Assembly: GCA_964399605.1 (NCBI GenBank)
Contig: CAYNRH010000005.1
Location: forward strand, 1 to 32,085
Length of the DNA: 32,085 bases
Reading direction: 5' to 3'
Source: JAGGZI01 sp964399605
GTDB taxonomy: Archaea; Aenigmatarchaeota; Aenigmatarchaeia; PWEA01; JAGHBM01
Shown: positions 6,857 to 17,600 of the stretch, piece after piece
Numbering within the stretch: the first letter of the stretch is position 1
Layout: each line of letters begins with the position of its first letter
Position numbers and translations under genes: made by a program
The notes under the pieces: generated by a model
The model's input: only the letters and a program-made list of their open reading frames with translations
The model's database searches: none
What the model was told of the DNA's origin: nothing

Positions 6857-7255
6857 TTAATCAAGGAGCCTTTTTTCTCCTTTTAACTTTTGAATTTCGG
6901 TTACATCCTGGGTTACTTCCAAGCACCCAAGATATTCCCCTTCTTTGTTTCTCAAAGCAAAATACCTTATGAAAATCTTATGTTTTTCTCCATCTATAGG
7001 CAGGTCAATCCAGAATTCTGCCACATCTCTTTTTCCTTCTTTCATTTCTTTCAGTATTGCCTCTACTTTGTCCAAGCTCTTCTTCGGATGACAGTTCCTA
7101 ACATCCCTTCCTATCACGCCTGGCGACCTTTTAAATACTCTGGTCTCATGTTTGTTCCATGCCAATACTTTGTCGTTTTCATCCAGCACCGAAAATTCTA
7201 TTGGAATTGTCTCCAAGAGAGATTCCAAAATTTCTTTAGATAGTTCTCCATACAA
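6857..7255 (-). CDS. Stand-alone PAS-domain protein (DUF438-type PAS)
   Basis: A single PAS sensor domain of about 132 residues without kinase, cyclase or HTH output. Sequence blocks such as FSVLDENDKVLAWN, GRDVRNCHP, FWIDLP and GCLEVTQDVTEIQKL match the PAS found at the C terminus of DUF438 proteins. The Asn-Cys-His-Pro segment is typical of that group, and the conserved His and Cys could bind a cofactor. It directly follows the rubrerythrin gene, so it probably senses redox state or oxygen in the same response. The start is taken as TTG at 7255 because GGTGG lies five bases upstream, the same arrangement as two ATG starts later in the window; GTG at 7267 is the longer alternative. Confidence 0.8.
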   Translation of the reverse strand: MYGELSKEILESLLETIPIEFSVLDENDKVLAWNKHETRVFKRSPGVIGRDVRNCHPKKSLDKVEAILKEMKEGKRDVAEFWIDLPIDGEKHKIFIRYFALRNKEGEYLGCLEVTQDVTEIQKLKGEKRLLD

Positions 7256-7270
7256 TTTTTCCACCACATA

Positions 7271-7852
7271 TCAATATTCTTCACATTGCTTTTCGAAGTA
7301 GCTCTTTGGGTGTCCACAGGATGGGCATGCTTCCGGTGGTTCAGTTCCTTCATGTATGTAGCCGCACTTTCTGCAAACCCAGTAAACCTTTTTCTCTTTT
7401 TTGAAAAAAGTGTTATTTTCAACTTCTTTTAGAAGCTTTTTGTACCTTTCTTCATGGTGCTTCTCAGCAATGGCAATTGCCCTAAGTCTTCTTGCAATAT
7501 CAGGAAAACCTTCCCTTTCAGCAATATCAGCAAATTCCGGGTACATCTTTGTATTTTCGTAGTTTTCGCCTGTTATGGCAGCTTTAAGATTTTCAACAGT
7601 GTTGCCAAGCGTGGTTGGCGCTGCTGCTTCCACAACAATTTCTTCCATTCCCTCCCTCGATTTTTTCTTCAGGTCGCTTATAAGCCTGAAAAGCCATTTT
7701 GCGTGCTCCCTTTCATTTTCAGCCGTCAAAAGAAAAATCTCAGCAATCTGCTCGAAGCCCTCTTTTTTGGCTATTTTGGCATAAAAAGTATATCTGTTTC
7801 TTGCCTGGCTCTCGCCAATAAAAGCTTTTGTCAAGTTTTTAATGGTATCCAT
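7271..7852 (-). CDS. rbr: Rubrerythrin
   Basis: A cytoplasmic non-haem iron peroxidase that reduces hydrogen peroxide in anaerobes, 193 residues. The N-terminal four-helix ferritin-like domain carries the di-iron ligands in FIGESQARNRY, AENEREHAKW, ITGENYENTKMY and AIAEKHHEERY. The C-terminal rubredoxin-like domain has CRKCGYIH and CPSCGHP, the FeS4 site for electron entry. The ATG at 7852 is favoured because a strong GGAGGTG (7859-7865) lies six bases upstream; a GTG at 7861 falls inside that site. It is the first gene of an operon with the PAS protein and is divergent from the Lrp-like regulator. Confidence 0.95.
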   Translation of the reverse strand: MDTIKNLTKAFIGESQARNRYTFYAKIAKKEGFEQIAEIFLLTAENEREHAKWLFRLISDLKKKSREGMEEIVVEAAAPTTLGNTVENLKAAITGENYENTKMYPEFADIAEREGFPDIARRLRAIAIAEKHHEERYKKLLKEVENNTFFKKEKKVYWVCRKCGYIHEGTEPPEACPSCGHPKSYFEKQCEEY

Positions 7853-7911
7853 TCTCAACACCTCCGTAAACTATATATATTTGTTCGAATATATAAAGAT
7901 TATGGTTCGAA
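7853..7911. promoter_or_regulatory. Divergent promoter with paired TTCGAA operator
   Basis: Two TTCGAA palindromes (7884-7889 and 7906-7911) are spaced 22 bp centre to centre, two helical turns. TATA-like sequences lie at 7872-7880 for the regulator (about 26 bases before its ATG) and, on the minus strand, at 7889-7898 for rubrerythrin. The first palindrome sits between the two TATA boxes and the second covers the regulator's start codon region. The layout suggests that the Lrp-like protein controls itself and the rubrerythrin operon. Confidence 0.6.
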
Positions 7912-8324
7912 TTTCAAACTTGGATGTTTTAAAAGTTCTCATGAAGAATTCAAAAACACCTTTCCTGGAAATGGCCAGGATGCTTGGCGTCAGCGAGACA
8001 GCAATAAGGAAGAGAATCAGAAAAATGGAAGAGGATGGTGTAATAAGAGGGTATACCATAGATGTGGACCCCAAAAAAATAGGATTTGAGATAAATGCGC
8101 TGATAGGATTAGACACCGAGCCAGAGGTTTATCTTCAAACCATAGAAAAGTTAAAAAAAATGGAGGAAATCAAGAGTCTTTACTCCTCAAGTGGTGACCA
8201 TATGATTATGATGGAAATATGGTTTAAAAACACAGAAGAACTTTCCAAATTTGTTGATTTTCTGAATTCTATGGATGGCGTCAAAAAGGTATGCCCAGCA
8301 ATAATAATGGAGAAAATTAAATAA
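7902..8324 (+). CDS. Lrp/AsnC-family transcription regulator
   Basis: A 140-residue regulator with an N-terminal winged helix-turn-helix (about residues 5-50; the recognition region reads FLEMARMLGVSETAIRKRIRKMEEDGVI) and a C-terminal ligand-binding RAM domain (about 65-138) with the usual GDHMIMMEIWFKN stretch. Family members form octamers that bind paired sites and respond to amino acids or other small ligands. The ATG at 7902 is chosen because it follows a TATA box at leaderless distance; the frame is open back to 7842 but upstream codons fall within the promoter. The divergent rubrerythrin operon is the likely target. Confidence 0.92.
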   Translation: MVRISNLDVLKVLMKNSKTPFLEMARMLGVSETAIRKRIRKMEEDGVIRGYTIDVDPKKIGFEINALIGLDTEPEVYLQTIEKLKKMEEIKSLYSSSGDHMIMMEIWFKNTEELSKFVDFLNSMDGVKKVCPAIIMEKIK

Positions 8325-8460
8325 ATTATTGTAACAACATAATATCTATTTGTATTTCATATAGTATTTATAGAGTTTATGTATGATTTCTATAAAATTT
8401 GTATATTAAAACATAGTAATCTTTATATTATAGTTATATTGTAACAATAAACAGGTTCTA
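8325..8460 (+). promoter_or_regulatory. Promoter region with two ATTGTAACAA(T) sites
   Basis: The 136-bp AT-rich interval holds a perfect palindrome ATTGT-A-ACAAT (8438-8448) between a TATA-like CTTTATATTATAG (8420-8432) and the ATG at 8461. A second, near-complete copy, ATTGTAACAA, lies at 8328-8337, just after the regulator's stop, about 110 bp away. The spacing would suit looping by a repressor; the small winged-helix protein encoded next is one candidate. Confidence 0.5.
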
Positions 8461-8658
8461 ATGAAAGATGATATTCCCGATGACCTAGAGAAGAGAATAA
8501 TTAGCGAGCTAGGCAAAGGTTTAATGTCTGTTTCTCAGCTGGCTAATAAGTTAGGCGTCAGAAGGGATTTTCTTACCGGTTATTTGGAATGTTTGCGCCA
8601 TCAGGGCAAGTTAGAAAAAATGGAGGTAGGCAAGGCTTATGTCTATAGGGTTAAATAA
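8461..8658 (+). CDS. Small winged-helix DNA-binding protein
   Basis: A 65-residue protein consisting of little more than one winged helix: LEKRIISELGKGLMSVSQLANKLG is helices 1-2, VRRDFLTGYLECLRHQGKL the recognition helix, and KMEVGKAYVYRVK the wing. The ATG follows a TATA box and a palindrome, without a Shine-Dalgarno site. Its last 20 bases overlap the start of the 9.6-kb surface-protein gene in another frame, and a GGAGGT inside its 3' end is placed to serve that gene. It may control its own operon and so the surface protein; this is inference from position. Confidence 0.8.
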   Translation: MKDDIPDDLEKRIISELGKGLMSVSQLANKLGVRRDFLTGYLECLRHQGKLEKMEVGKAYVYRVK

Positions 8659-11600
8659 GAAAAACATAGGATTGATGCTGTTAGGCATAATCTTCCTACT
8701 CTTCGCTATAATGGTCAATGCTGCTCTTAACGGAGTAACTTTGGACACACCCCAATCAAACGAAAATATATCTGGCACATACACACTCAGTGCTACCGTA
8801 ACAGGAAATGCAGACAACGTTACATTCTATTGGTCCAACGATACAGGAACAACATGGTATTTGATAGGAACAAATAATACGGCAGGTTCCTATTTCACAT
8901 ATTCCATGGATACAAGTGCGATAGGTGATGACACAGGGCTTTATTTCAATGCAACAGCAATGAATGACACAACTATAGTTTCCTCTACCAACACAGGAAT
9001 AACTGTTGACAACACGCCTCCACTAATAAGTCCCACCACACCATCAGATGGGGAAAATATAAGTGGCACTGTTTGGATAAATGCCACATGGTCGGATGAG
9101 ACCTCCGGGGTTGAGACCGCCAGATATATCTGGTCAAATTCCACATGGGCTGGAAACTGGATTTCCCTGAACGGAACCAATGATACAGCGGAGCTTAAAG
9201 ACGGTGATTATAACATAACCTACAATGCAACTGACTATTTGGGAAATTCCAATACAACTTATATAACAGTTAGTGTTGACAACACCAAACCAACTATAGA
9301 TTTGGTATATCCTCCCCCAGGCTCTTCCTTAACAGGTTCAGTGGAGATAATGGGGGTAGCATCAGATGCAAGTCCAGAAGCAATATCATCAAACGACACA
9401 AGGTTCACTTGGAACAATACTTACAACGACTGGGGATTTACAAACAATACACCTCTTAGTGACGGATATTATGTCTTGAACATATCAGCAAACGACAGCG
9501 CAGGAAATGAAAATTTCACAATATCCACATTTACTTTAGACAACATGCCGCCATCAGTCGTTATAATTTATCCACAAAATATAACATACCCTTCAAACAT
9601 AACTCTGATAAACACATCAATCACTGATTCAACTGGCGTTGACAAGGTTCTGGCTGAGGTTGACGATTCTTCAAATATAACACTGGTTTTTGACGGTTCT
9701 TTTTACATAAACAACACAATAAACCTTGGCGAAGGCACACATAGAATAAGAATTTACGCCAACGACACACTTTCAAATATGAACAGCACTGAGGAAGTTT
9801 ACTTCACTGTTGACAACGCACCCCCTTACATAGAATACATGCCACCAACACCAGGAAATGAAACAAACATATCAGGAGCAAAAACCATAAACATATCATC
9901 ACCGGATTCTGATTTGGATACTATAATAATATATGTAGACAGTGTTCAGGTCCAATCATGCCCAACATCGCCCTGTGAATATTCATGGGATACCACTGGA
10001 TATTCAGATGGTTTACACAATTTCACTGCAACAGCAAACGATACTGTTGGGAACATTAATTCAAGCCTGTCCGTAAGAACAGTTACAGTGGATAACACAC
10101 CGCCAGATATTATCCCAATAACTCCAGCAGAGGGAGAAATTCTAAAAGGAACAATTGATGTTAATGCAGTCTGGAGCGATGATGCAACTCAGGTTGGGGT
10201 GTCAAGGTTCAGGTGGATGAACACAACAGATACCGGGACATGGGCAAATCTTAACGGCACTTTGGATACAACGTTGTTAAGCGACGGCTCTTACAACATA
10301 AACTTCTGGGCCAATGATTCCGCAGGCAATATTAACCAGACAAACGTATCCATAACTGTGGACAATACGTTACCACAGGTTATTATAAATTCACCTCAGA
10401 ACAACTCAGTTGTTCAAGCTAGCTCAGTTTTATTGAATGCTTCTATTGTTGAAACAAACCCAGATACGCTTTGGTGGCAGTTAGACTCAAACGGGACAAA
10501 CATCACTGGATGCACTTCCTGCAACAGTTACGAAACAACAATACCGCTCTCAGATGGAGACCATTACATAGAAGTATGGACAAATGACTCTTCAGATAAT
10601 TTGGGATACAACATAACATATTTCACAATTGCAAATACAAAGGTTACCATAAGAGTCAATGACTCTTCAAATGGTGAGCCAATTCAAGGAGCAGTTGTTG
10701 TGTTAAACAACTCTGACTTAAGTTTTACAAATACAACAGATTCTCTAGGAGAGGCAGAATTAAAACTGGATTCCACAAAGCTTTACAATTTGACTGTTAC
10801 AAAAAACGGATATATCACATATACTTCACTAAACCAAAACTTTTCAGAAGTTCAGGAAAGAAACATTTTACTCACCGGAAATTCAAGTTTGTATGGTTAT
10901 GTCAAGGAAGTTGGCAAAGGCCCAATAGTTGTTGATGTGAATATTTATGATAACTCATCTGGGATTTTAAAATATCAGACGTCTACAGATTCTGGATTTT
11001 ACAACATATCAATACCAGGTACGTTCTCCTATTATGTTAAATTCAGCGCCACAGGGTACATAACAAAGATTTTAGGAAATTACACCGGTGTGAGGGAGCT
11101 GAACACAAGCCTTTATCAGCAGGGCTTTGGCTCTTTCACTTTCAAAGTGTTGGACTATATGAATGAAAGGCCGATACCAGATGCAAACATAACAGTGGAA
11201 TGGAGCGATAATGAAACCGGGGTCACCAATTCTTCCGGTGTTTCAATAGTTGAGGTTCCAGCAGGGGCAGTTTGTAACGTTTATATTTCAACAGATGGAT
11301 ATTTGAGCAACAACTCATTGGCAGGTTTGAGCGTAGCCGAAGGCGAAGACAACTACATAGAAGCATATCTCAGGGGTGACAGCAAGATATTTGGCTACGT
11401 AAGGGATGAGGAGAGCTCCAGGGGAGTGGTTGCATCATTGGAATTCTGGAATGAGAACAATACTGAAAAGCTAAACTGGGATAATTCATACTTTTATAGC
11501 ACAACGTCAGGGAGCAATGGGTATTATGAGGTTTACTACCCATCCACGCTGTCCGGTCTATCACTTTATGTGCATGCAAATGCATCCGGGTATTACAGCA

Positions 11601-14600
11601 AAAATGTCTCAACAGGTGGCTCTCAGGAGGTTGGTATAAATCTCCGCGGTTCCGCTGTTGTCACAGGCAAGGTTGTTGATGGAACTAACCCATCTCTTGG
11701 AATTTCAGGCGCTACGGTTCAGCTTTTGAATTCATCTACAGGCGAAGTTGTATATGAAAAAACTACACAAACAGACGGAAACTTCACGATTTATATTGAG
11801 GACGGCATTGCATACACACTTAAAATTACTAAGGAAGGGTACAACGAATACAGGGACATAACAGCATATTCCACATCACACAACTACGGGCAGATAGAGC
11901 TTGGTGGGAATTCTTTGGTAAAGGGGAAAGTGGTTGACTACCAGAACAATACAATAGTTTTATCAGGGGTTTCTGTTACACTTATATCTGGAGACTTGTC
12001 TTATTCAACTGTCACAAATTCACAGGGAGAGTTTGAATTAAACGTTTCACCAACGACCTATACTATATCATTTGAAAAAACTGGATACAAGACAAAAGAA
12101 ATACAGACTCTTGTATCAACTTACGAGGATATAGGAACAATTACTCTCAAAGGCTCATCAGAGTTAAACGGTACAGTTACTGACCCAACAAGGCTGTATC
12201 CAGGAACATCTCTAAGTGGAGTAAGTGTTAGATTGGTTGAAGCAGGTGGAACGAGAATTTATTCAACCACAACAAGCTCTGCAGGATTTTACCAGCTCTA
12301 TATACCATCAGACCTCATAGACTATACAATTACATTCAACAGAAACGGATTTAAAGAAAAAACAATAGACCATTCGGGAGACGTGACGCTCACGGGAGCA
12401 ACACACATAGAAGGAAGAGTCTATGATAAATACAACAACAAAAATCTGGATAATGTCTTGGTTCAATTCACTGACCAATATTACAATACATTTTACGAAA
12501 CAACAACAGACTCATTTGGGCAGTATTCAATAGACTTAGGAGTGGATTCAAATTACCTTATGGCCGCAGGAAAGGCTGGCTACCAGAACAAATATATGAA
12601 CTTCTCAGAAAGCATGGGATTCCCATACGATGCCGAAGACAGTGGCGCCTGGGATAGGGTACAGAACATACCAATGGATGGCTCGGTTCACATTTACTTG
12701 AGGACAATAGATGACTTTTCCGGCGACCCTATAATAAATTCGCACATATGCGCAAAATATCTGACAGACGATTGTGAATACAGCCAGACAACAGACAACA
12801 ACGGGACAGTCGACTTTTATGTTGAAGGAGGAAAGCCATACAGCATCTTGATAAGCTCAATGGGATATCCTTCACAGACGATACAGGCATCAGGCGACTT
12901 GTCACAGACCATAAATTTGACAGCCTATGCCAAGGTTTATGTTTATGACCAATATGCGGAGGAGGCATTCAAAAAAGTATCAAACGCAGGCATTGTTTTG
13001 CTCTATGGTTCCAATACAACGTCATTCAATTACACACTGGATGAAACAAATGCGACTGTAAGGGTTACTTGCGATGGGTTGCAGAGGGATGGAATAAATG
13101 TTACACTGAACGGCATAACAAAAACAACTTCCGGAAGCAATAATGTAACGTTCCACCATGTCCCTGTTGGTACATATAATATCCAGCTGAATGGAAACCA
13201 AACCGGCTGTGGTATAGACACAAAGACAATAACAATAGATGAAGGCGGAAAGCCTTATGTTTTCCCAGAAGACTACTATGCCTACAACTTGAATAAAACT
13301 ATATTGGTTGTTAAAGTTGTGAATCCAGAAGGAACTGGACTTGGTGGTGGAACAGTCACCACTGGTTCGTATACGGCAAATGAAACCGGCTCCGGAATAT
13401 ACAACTTCACATACATACCAGGAGATGTTTACCAGGTTCAGGCTTCCGTAAGCAAATACTATACAAACACATCCACTTACCAAGTTACTCCAGGAGCTCT
13501 GAACAACTACACAACAAACCCAATAGTTTTGAAGCCCCATCCAGGAAACCTCAGCGTTTATGTTGACAATTCCACCAATGCTCTTAGCAGCATAACAGTA
13601 AAGGTTTCAAACGGAACAACACAAACACTTTATACAACTGGTGGATGGGCAAATTTCACAAACCTTATTTCATTTTATGATGTAGAGGTTAATGGAACCT
13701 CAGAAGGATACTCCTATAACCTCACACAGAGCTTTTTTGTAGAGCCAGAACAGGCCAATTATCTGTACGTCACACTAAACAAAACGGCAGTGATAATAAC
13801 TGTCAAAAACCAGACGTCAGACAACGTTGAAGGGGCAAACGTAACCATATGGAACGGAAGCCAGATAGCAACTTCAGCTGATGGAACAAGTCTTACGTCT
13901 CTGACTGACTCAAACGGCCAGGTTTCCTTCTCAATGGTCAAGCTTTTCACCTACAATACAACTGTAAACAAGACTGGTTATACGCTGTTCACGACATCAA
14001 TGAGACCAGATTTTGAGGATTCGTCTACTTGGGAGAAAACGTATTACCTAAATACAACACAGCTTGAAGTTACAGTCACAGACGAACAAGGAAATCCGTT
14101 GGAGAATACATATCTCTCTCTATATAATTCAACTCTTGGATACTTTAGTGAAGGATACACAGATTCTGATGGTAAATATATATTTGATGTTTCCACTGGT
14201 GGTGGAGGATACGAACTATTTGCTGATGGTATAGAGAATGGACATAATTATACAGAGAAAAATGTAATTCTTCTAGAAAACACCCTCAACCAAGAAACTA
14301 TTGTGCTCACTTTAAACATTCTTAATGTGACAGTAAGAGATTCTCTTGGTAATTTGGTTGTGGACGGTGTTGTGGTGAGATTGTGTTCAATATCAAATAC
14401 AACTTCATCTGGATTCGCAATGTTATATGGAACAGAATATGGTAATTTTCTTCAAAAAGATCTTTCTGCAAACGGTACTAAGCAGGGTTATGGATACAAC
14501 GAAACCAATGCTAGCATCCCATCAGGTTACAGTACATTTGAGATTATTTTGAATATAACAAGACTCACAGTTCATGTAGTTAATGCAACGGGCGATCCGA

Positions 14601-17600
14601 TAGAAAATGCAAATGTAAGTGTCCTTAACTTAACAACGGGGGTTGTGGAGACGAATGGCAAAGGACAATATATGAATGGAACCAGCAACTCTAATGGCAA
14701 TATAACATTCTCCTATATCCCAATAGGAGAGTACAATGTGAGCGTAGAAAAAACCCCCATAGGTAATTCATCTATCTACGTCTTGATACCTTCAATTGCT
14801 GGTGAAAACAATTCTATAACGATAGACCCGGATGACGGGACCACAACTCCCTCCCCCACCCTTTTGGATGACCCGCCATTGTTATTTACAATAACAAATT
14901 CAACCGGTTCCTCAATAGAAGGGGTTAATGTAAGTGTGATAAACAGGACAGATGGATCTATTGTCGACTCAGGATTGACAAACAGCAGTGGGCAGGTTGT
15001 TCTGAATGTATGGAACAATACGGTATATAACTTTGTAATAAATGGAGAAGCAGTTGGTTATGGAAAATATATAGATTATACTGTTCCTGTCGGATTTACA
15101 AACATAACACAGGGAGTCACGGACCAAAACGGGGAGGCAAACATAGAGGTGGACGGAAGAACGAACTACTACGTGCAAACAGATACTGAGGGATATGACG
15201 ATTACAGCGATATTGAATACGGAACAGTGAGGAATGGAACATACGACGATGATATAAGTTCAAACCCGAACGTAAGGTCATCAATTCAAATACCTCTTAG
15301 AGGTATAAGCCACATAACAGGCGTTGTTTATGATTACAACTTCCTTAATCCAATAGAATTTGACTACGAGCCAGTACAATCCTTAGTGCAAATTTACTAT
15401 TCTTCGGACTGCACTGGGGATGTAAGATATGAGGCAACTACTCCGGAAAATGGCACATACGAGATGTATGTAAATCCATACCAGGTTGGTTCAGATACTC
15501 AGATGCTTTACTGCATGAAAACTACTGGTTCAGGATTCTCTATCAGGAATGAATACAACCTCCAGTTCAGTGCAGGCGATATTCACAGAAATATAAGCAT
15601 GACAGGTTCTGGGATAATATCCGGATACGTGAAAGAGGCAGTGACCGAAAAGCCTTTAGATGATGTGGATGTAGTTTTAAGGTCAGCATCTTGCTATGGC
15701 GGGTACTCCAATTGCGAGGCTTATGAAAACACAACTGGTTCATCTGGCAGTTTCTACTTCACTGTAAATTCCAATTCGGGATATCAGCCTTTTGATGTGC
15801 TTTTAAACAGGACAAATTACTTTTCCTTAGAAAAAGACAACGACATATACTCAGGAAACACAACAACTTATCACTTGATTCCATTAGGGAAATCCATATT
15901 GAATTTGAATGTAACTGGCTCAAACATAACAGAAAATGTAACGATAAAGTGGAAAGATGAGATATACTCAAAGGACAATGAATACTGTTCACTGAAAGAA
16001 AATGTTCTCAGCTGCCTCATACCAAGCGGCCAGGGAACTCTGGTGATTAATGGAAGTTCCATAGGATATGGAGTTTATTCTGAACTTGTTACCTATACCG
16101 CTGGTGAAAATTATACAGAAAATGTAAAACTCAATGAAACTATAGTAAACATAACACTTCGGGACGAAGAAGGAAATTATCTGGATAACATAACGGTTAC
16201 TTTTGATAACCTACAGAACCAGAGTGAAAACGGAACCGTAACATTTGAGAAGATACTGACAGGGATTCACAACATAACATTCTCTGGAAACCTGACAAAG
16301 ATATATGCATATGAAAACAATACGGCACAGGTGAGCGTAACAAATCCTGGGGAAGTGAACAATTATGTGTTTGTTTTCAATGAGACGCAGCTGTATGTAA
16401 AGACCCAGAATGAAACAGGTGCTGCTCTTTCAGGAATTCAGATATTTTTGGAGCGCCTGAGTGATGGGAGTGTTCTGGAGAACACAACCAATTCAACAGG
16501 GGAGTTTGTGTTCAGGGGATTGGAGTATGGTAACTACACGATAAGTTTCAATGCAACACAGCTGGAAGCACTTGGATATCAGGACAAGAATGAAAGTGTG
16601 GAGGTTTTATTGGGAAAAGATGCCTCTTCCGGCAACAACAAGACCGTCGTTCTTCAAGACACAGAAGTAATATTTAATTTAGTAAATTCGTCATTATTAC
16701 CTATTCAAAACATAAACGTCAGTTTGCTGCAAAATGGAGTGATTGCCCAAAATGGTTATGGCTCGTCTTTGACAGCATTAACAAATTCTACTGGTAAAAG
16801 AGTTTTCCATAATGTGATATCTGGGAATTACACCTACTTAGTAAATGGGAATTCAAGTGGTTATGGAATTTATAGCGATTCATTTGCACTTCCTTCATCA
16901 GGAATATTAATTTTTGGAGTAATACCACCCCTTTCAATCAATGTGACAGTGAAAGACCAGTCAGGTTCGCCACTGGAAGCAAATGTAACTTTATACAAAA
17001 ACAGCCAGATAGCAACAGACACACAAGGAAATTACCTCACAGAAAACAGCACAAATGGATTTTCATTCTTTAACTATCTTTATGCAGGCGTTTATAACTT
17101 AACTGTAACCAAAGAGAACTACACATCTTATTCTGAAAATTACAACTTAACTTCAGGAGCACATTCCACAACAGTTACACTAACTGAGATAGCGCAATCA
17201 ACAACCACCACAACCTCTTCTACCACGACAACAACCATATCTGGAGGTAGGCACAGTGGAGGGGGTGGAGGAATTTCAACTCAAGTTTTCACAAAAGAAG
17301 TTACTGAGGAAAGTGTTGACATATCAGGATTGAACCTTGCCTCAGGAAAATCCAAAACCATAGAAATTGAAGGGTGGAAAGGGTTTTATAAAATAGTTAT
17401 TCAGGCTTCCCAGACAATATACAATGGAAAAATAAAAATAGAAAAACTGAACCCATGGGAGGTATGGGAAGCCCCCGATCCAACTATGAACACAAACCTT
17501 GAAAATTACCAGTATTTCAAAATAACCACTGAAGGAATTGATGGAAGAACCAGCAACGTTGAAGTTTACTTCTCTGTTGGCAGAAATTGGGTTGAGCAAA

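Noticed and set aside
6282..6860. A 192-codon plus-strand frame rich in Phe, Leu and Cys
   Set aside because: It is the complement of the Lys/Glu-rich frameshifted nuclease-like gene and has no start signal.
13022..13540. A 172-codon open frame antisense to the giant surface gene
   Set aside because: It lies wholly within a strongly supported gene, has an odd Cys/Ser/Val-rich composition and no recognisable domain or promoter; open frames opposite repeat-rich Thr/Asn coding DNA are expected.
17195..17250. Thr-codon tracts (also at 27105-27180) as DNA repeats with their own role
   Set aside because: The codons vary (ACA, ACC, ACG, ACT) and encode Thr-rich linker or tail regions usual in archaeal surface proteins.
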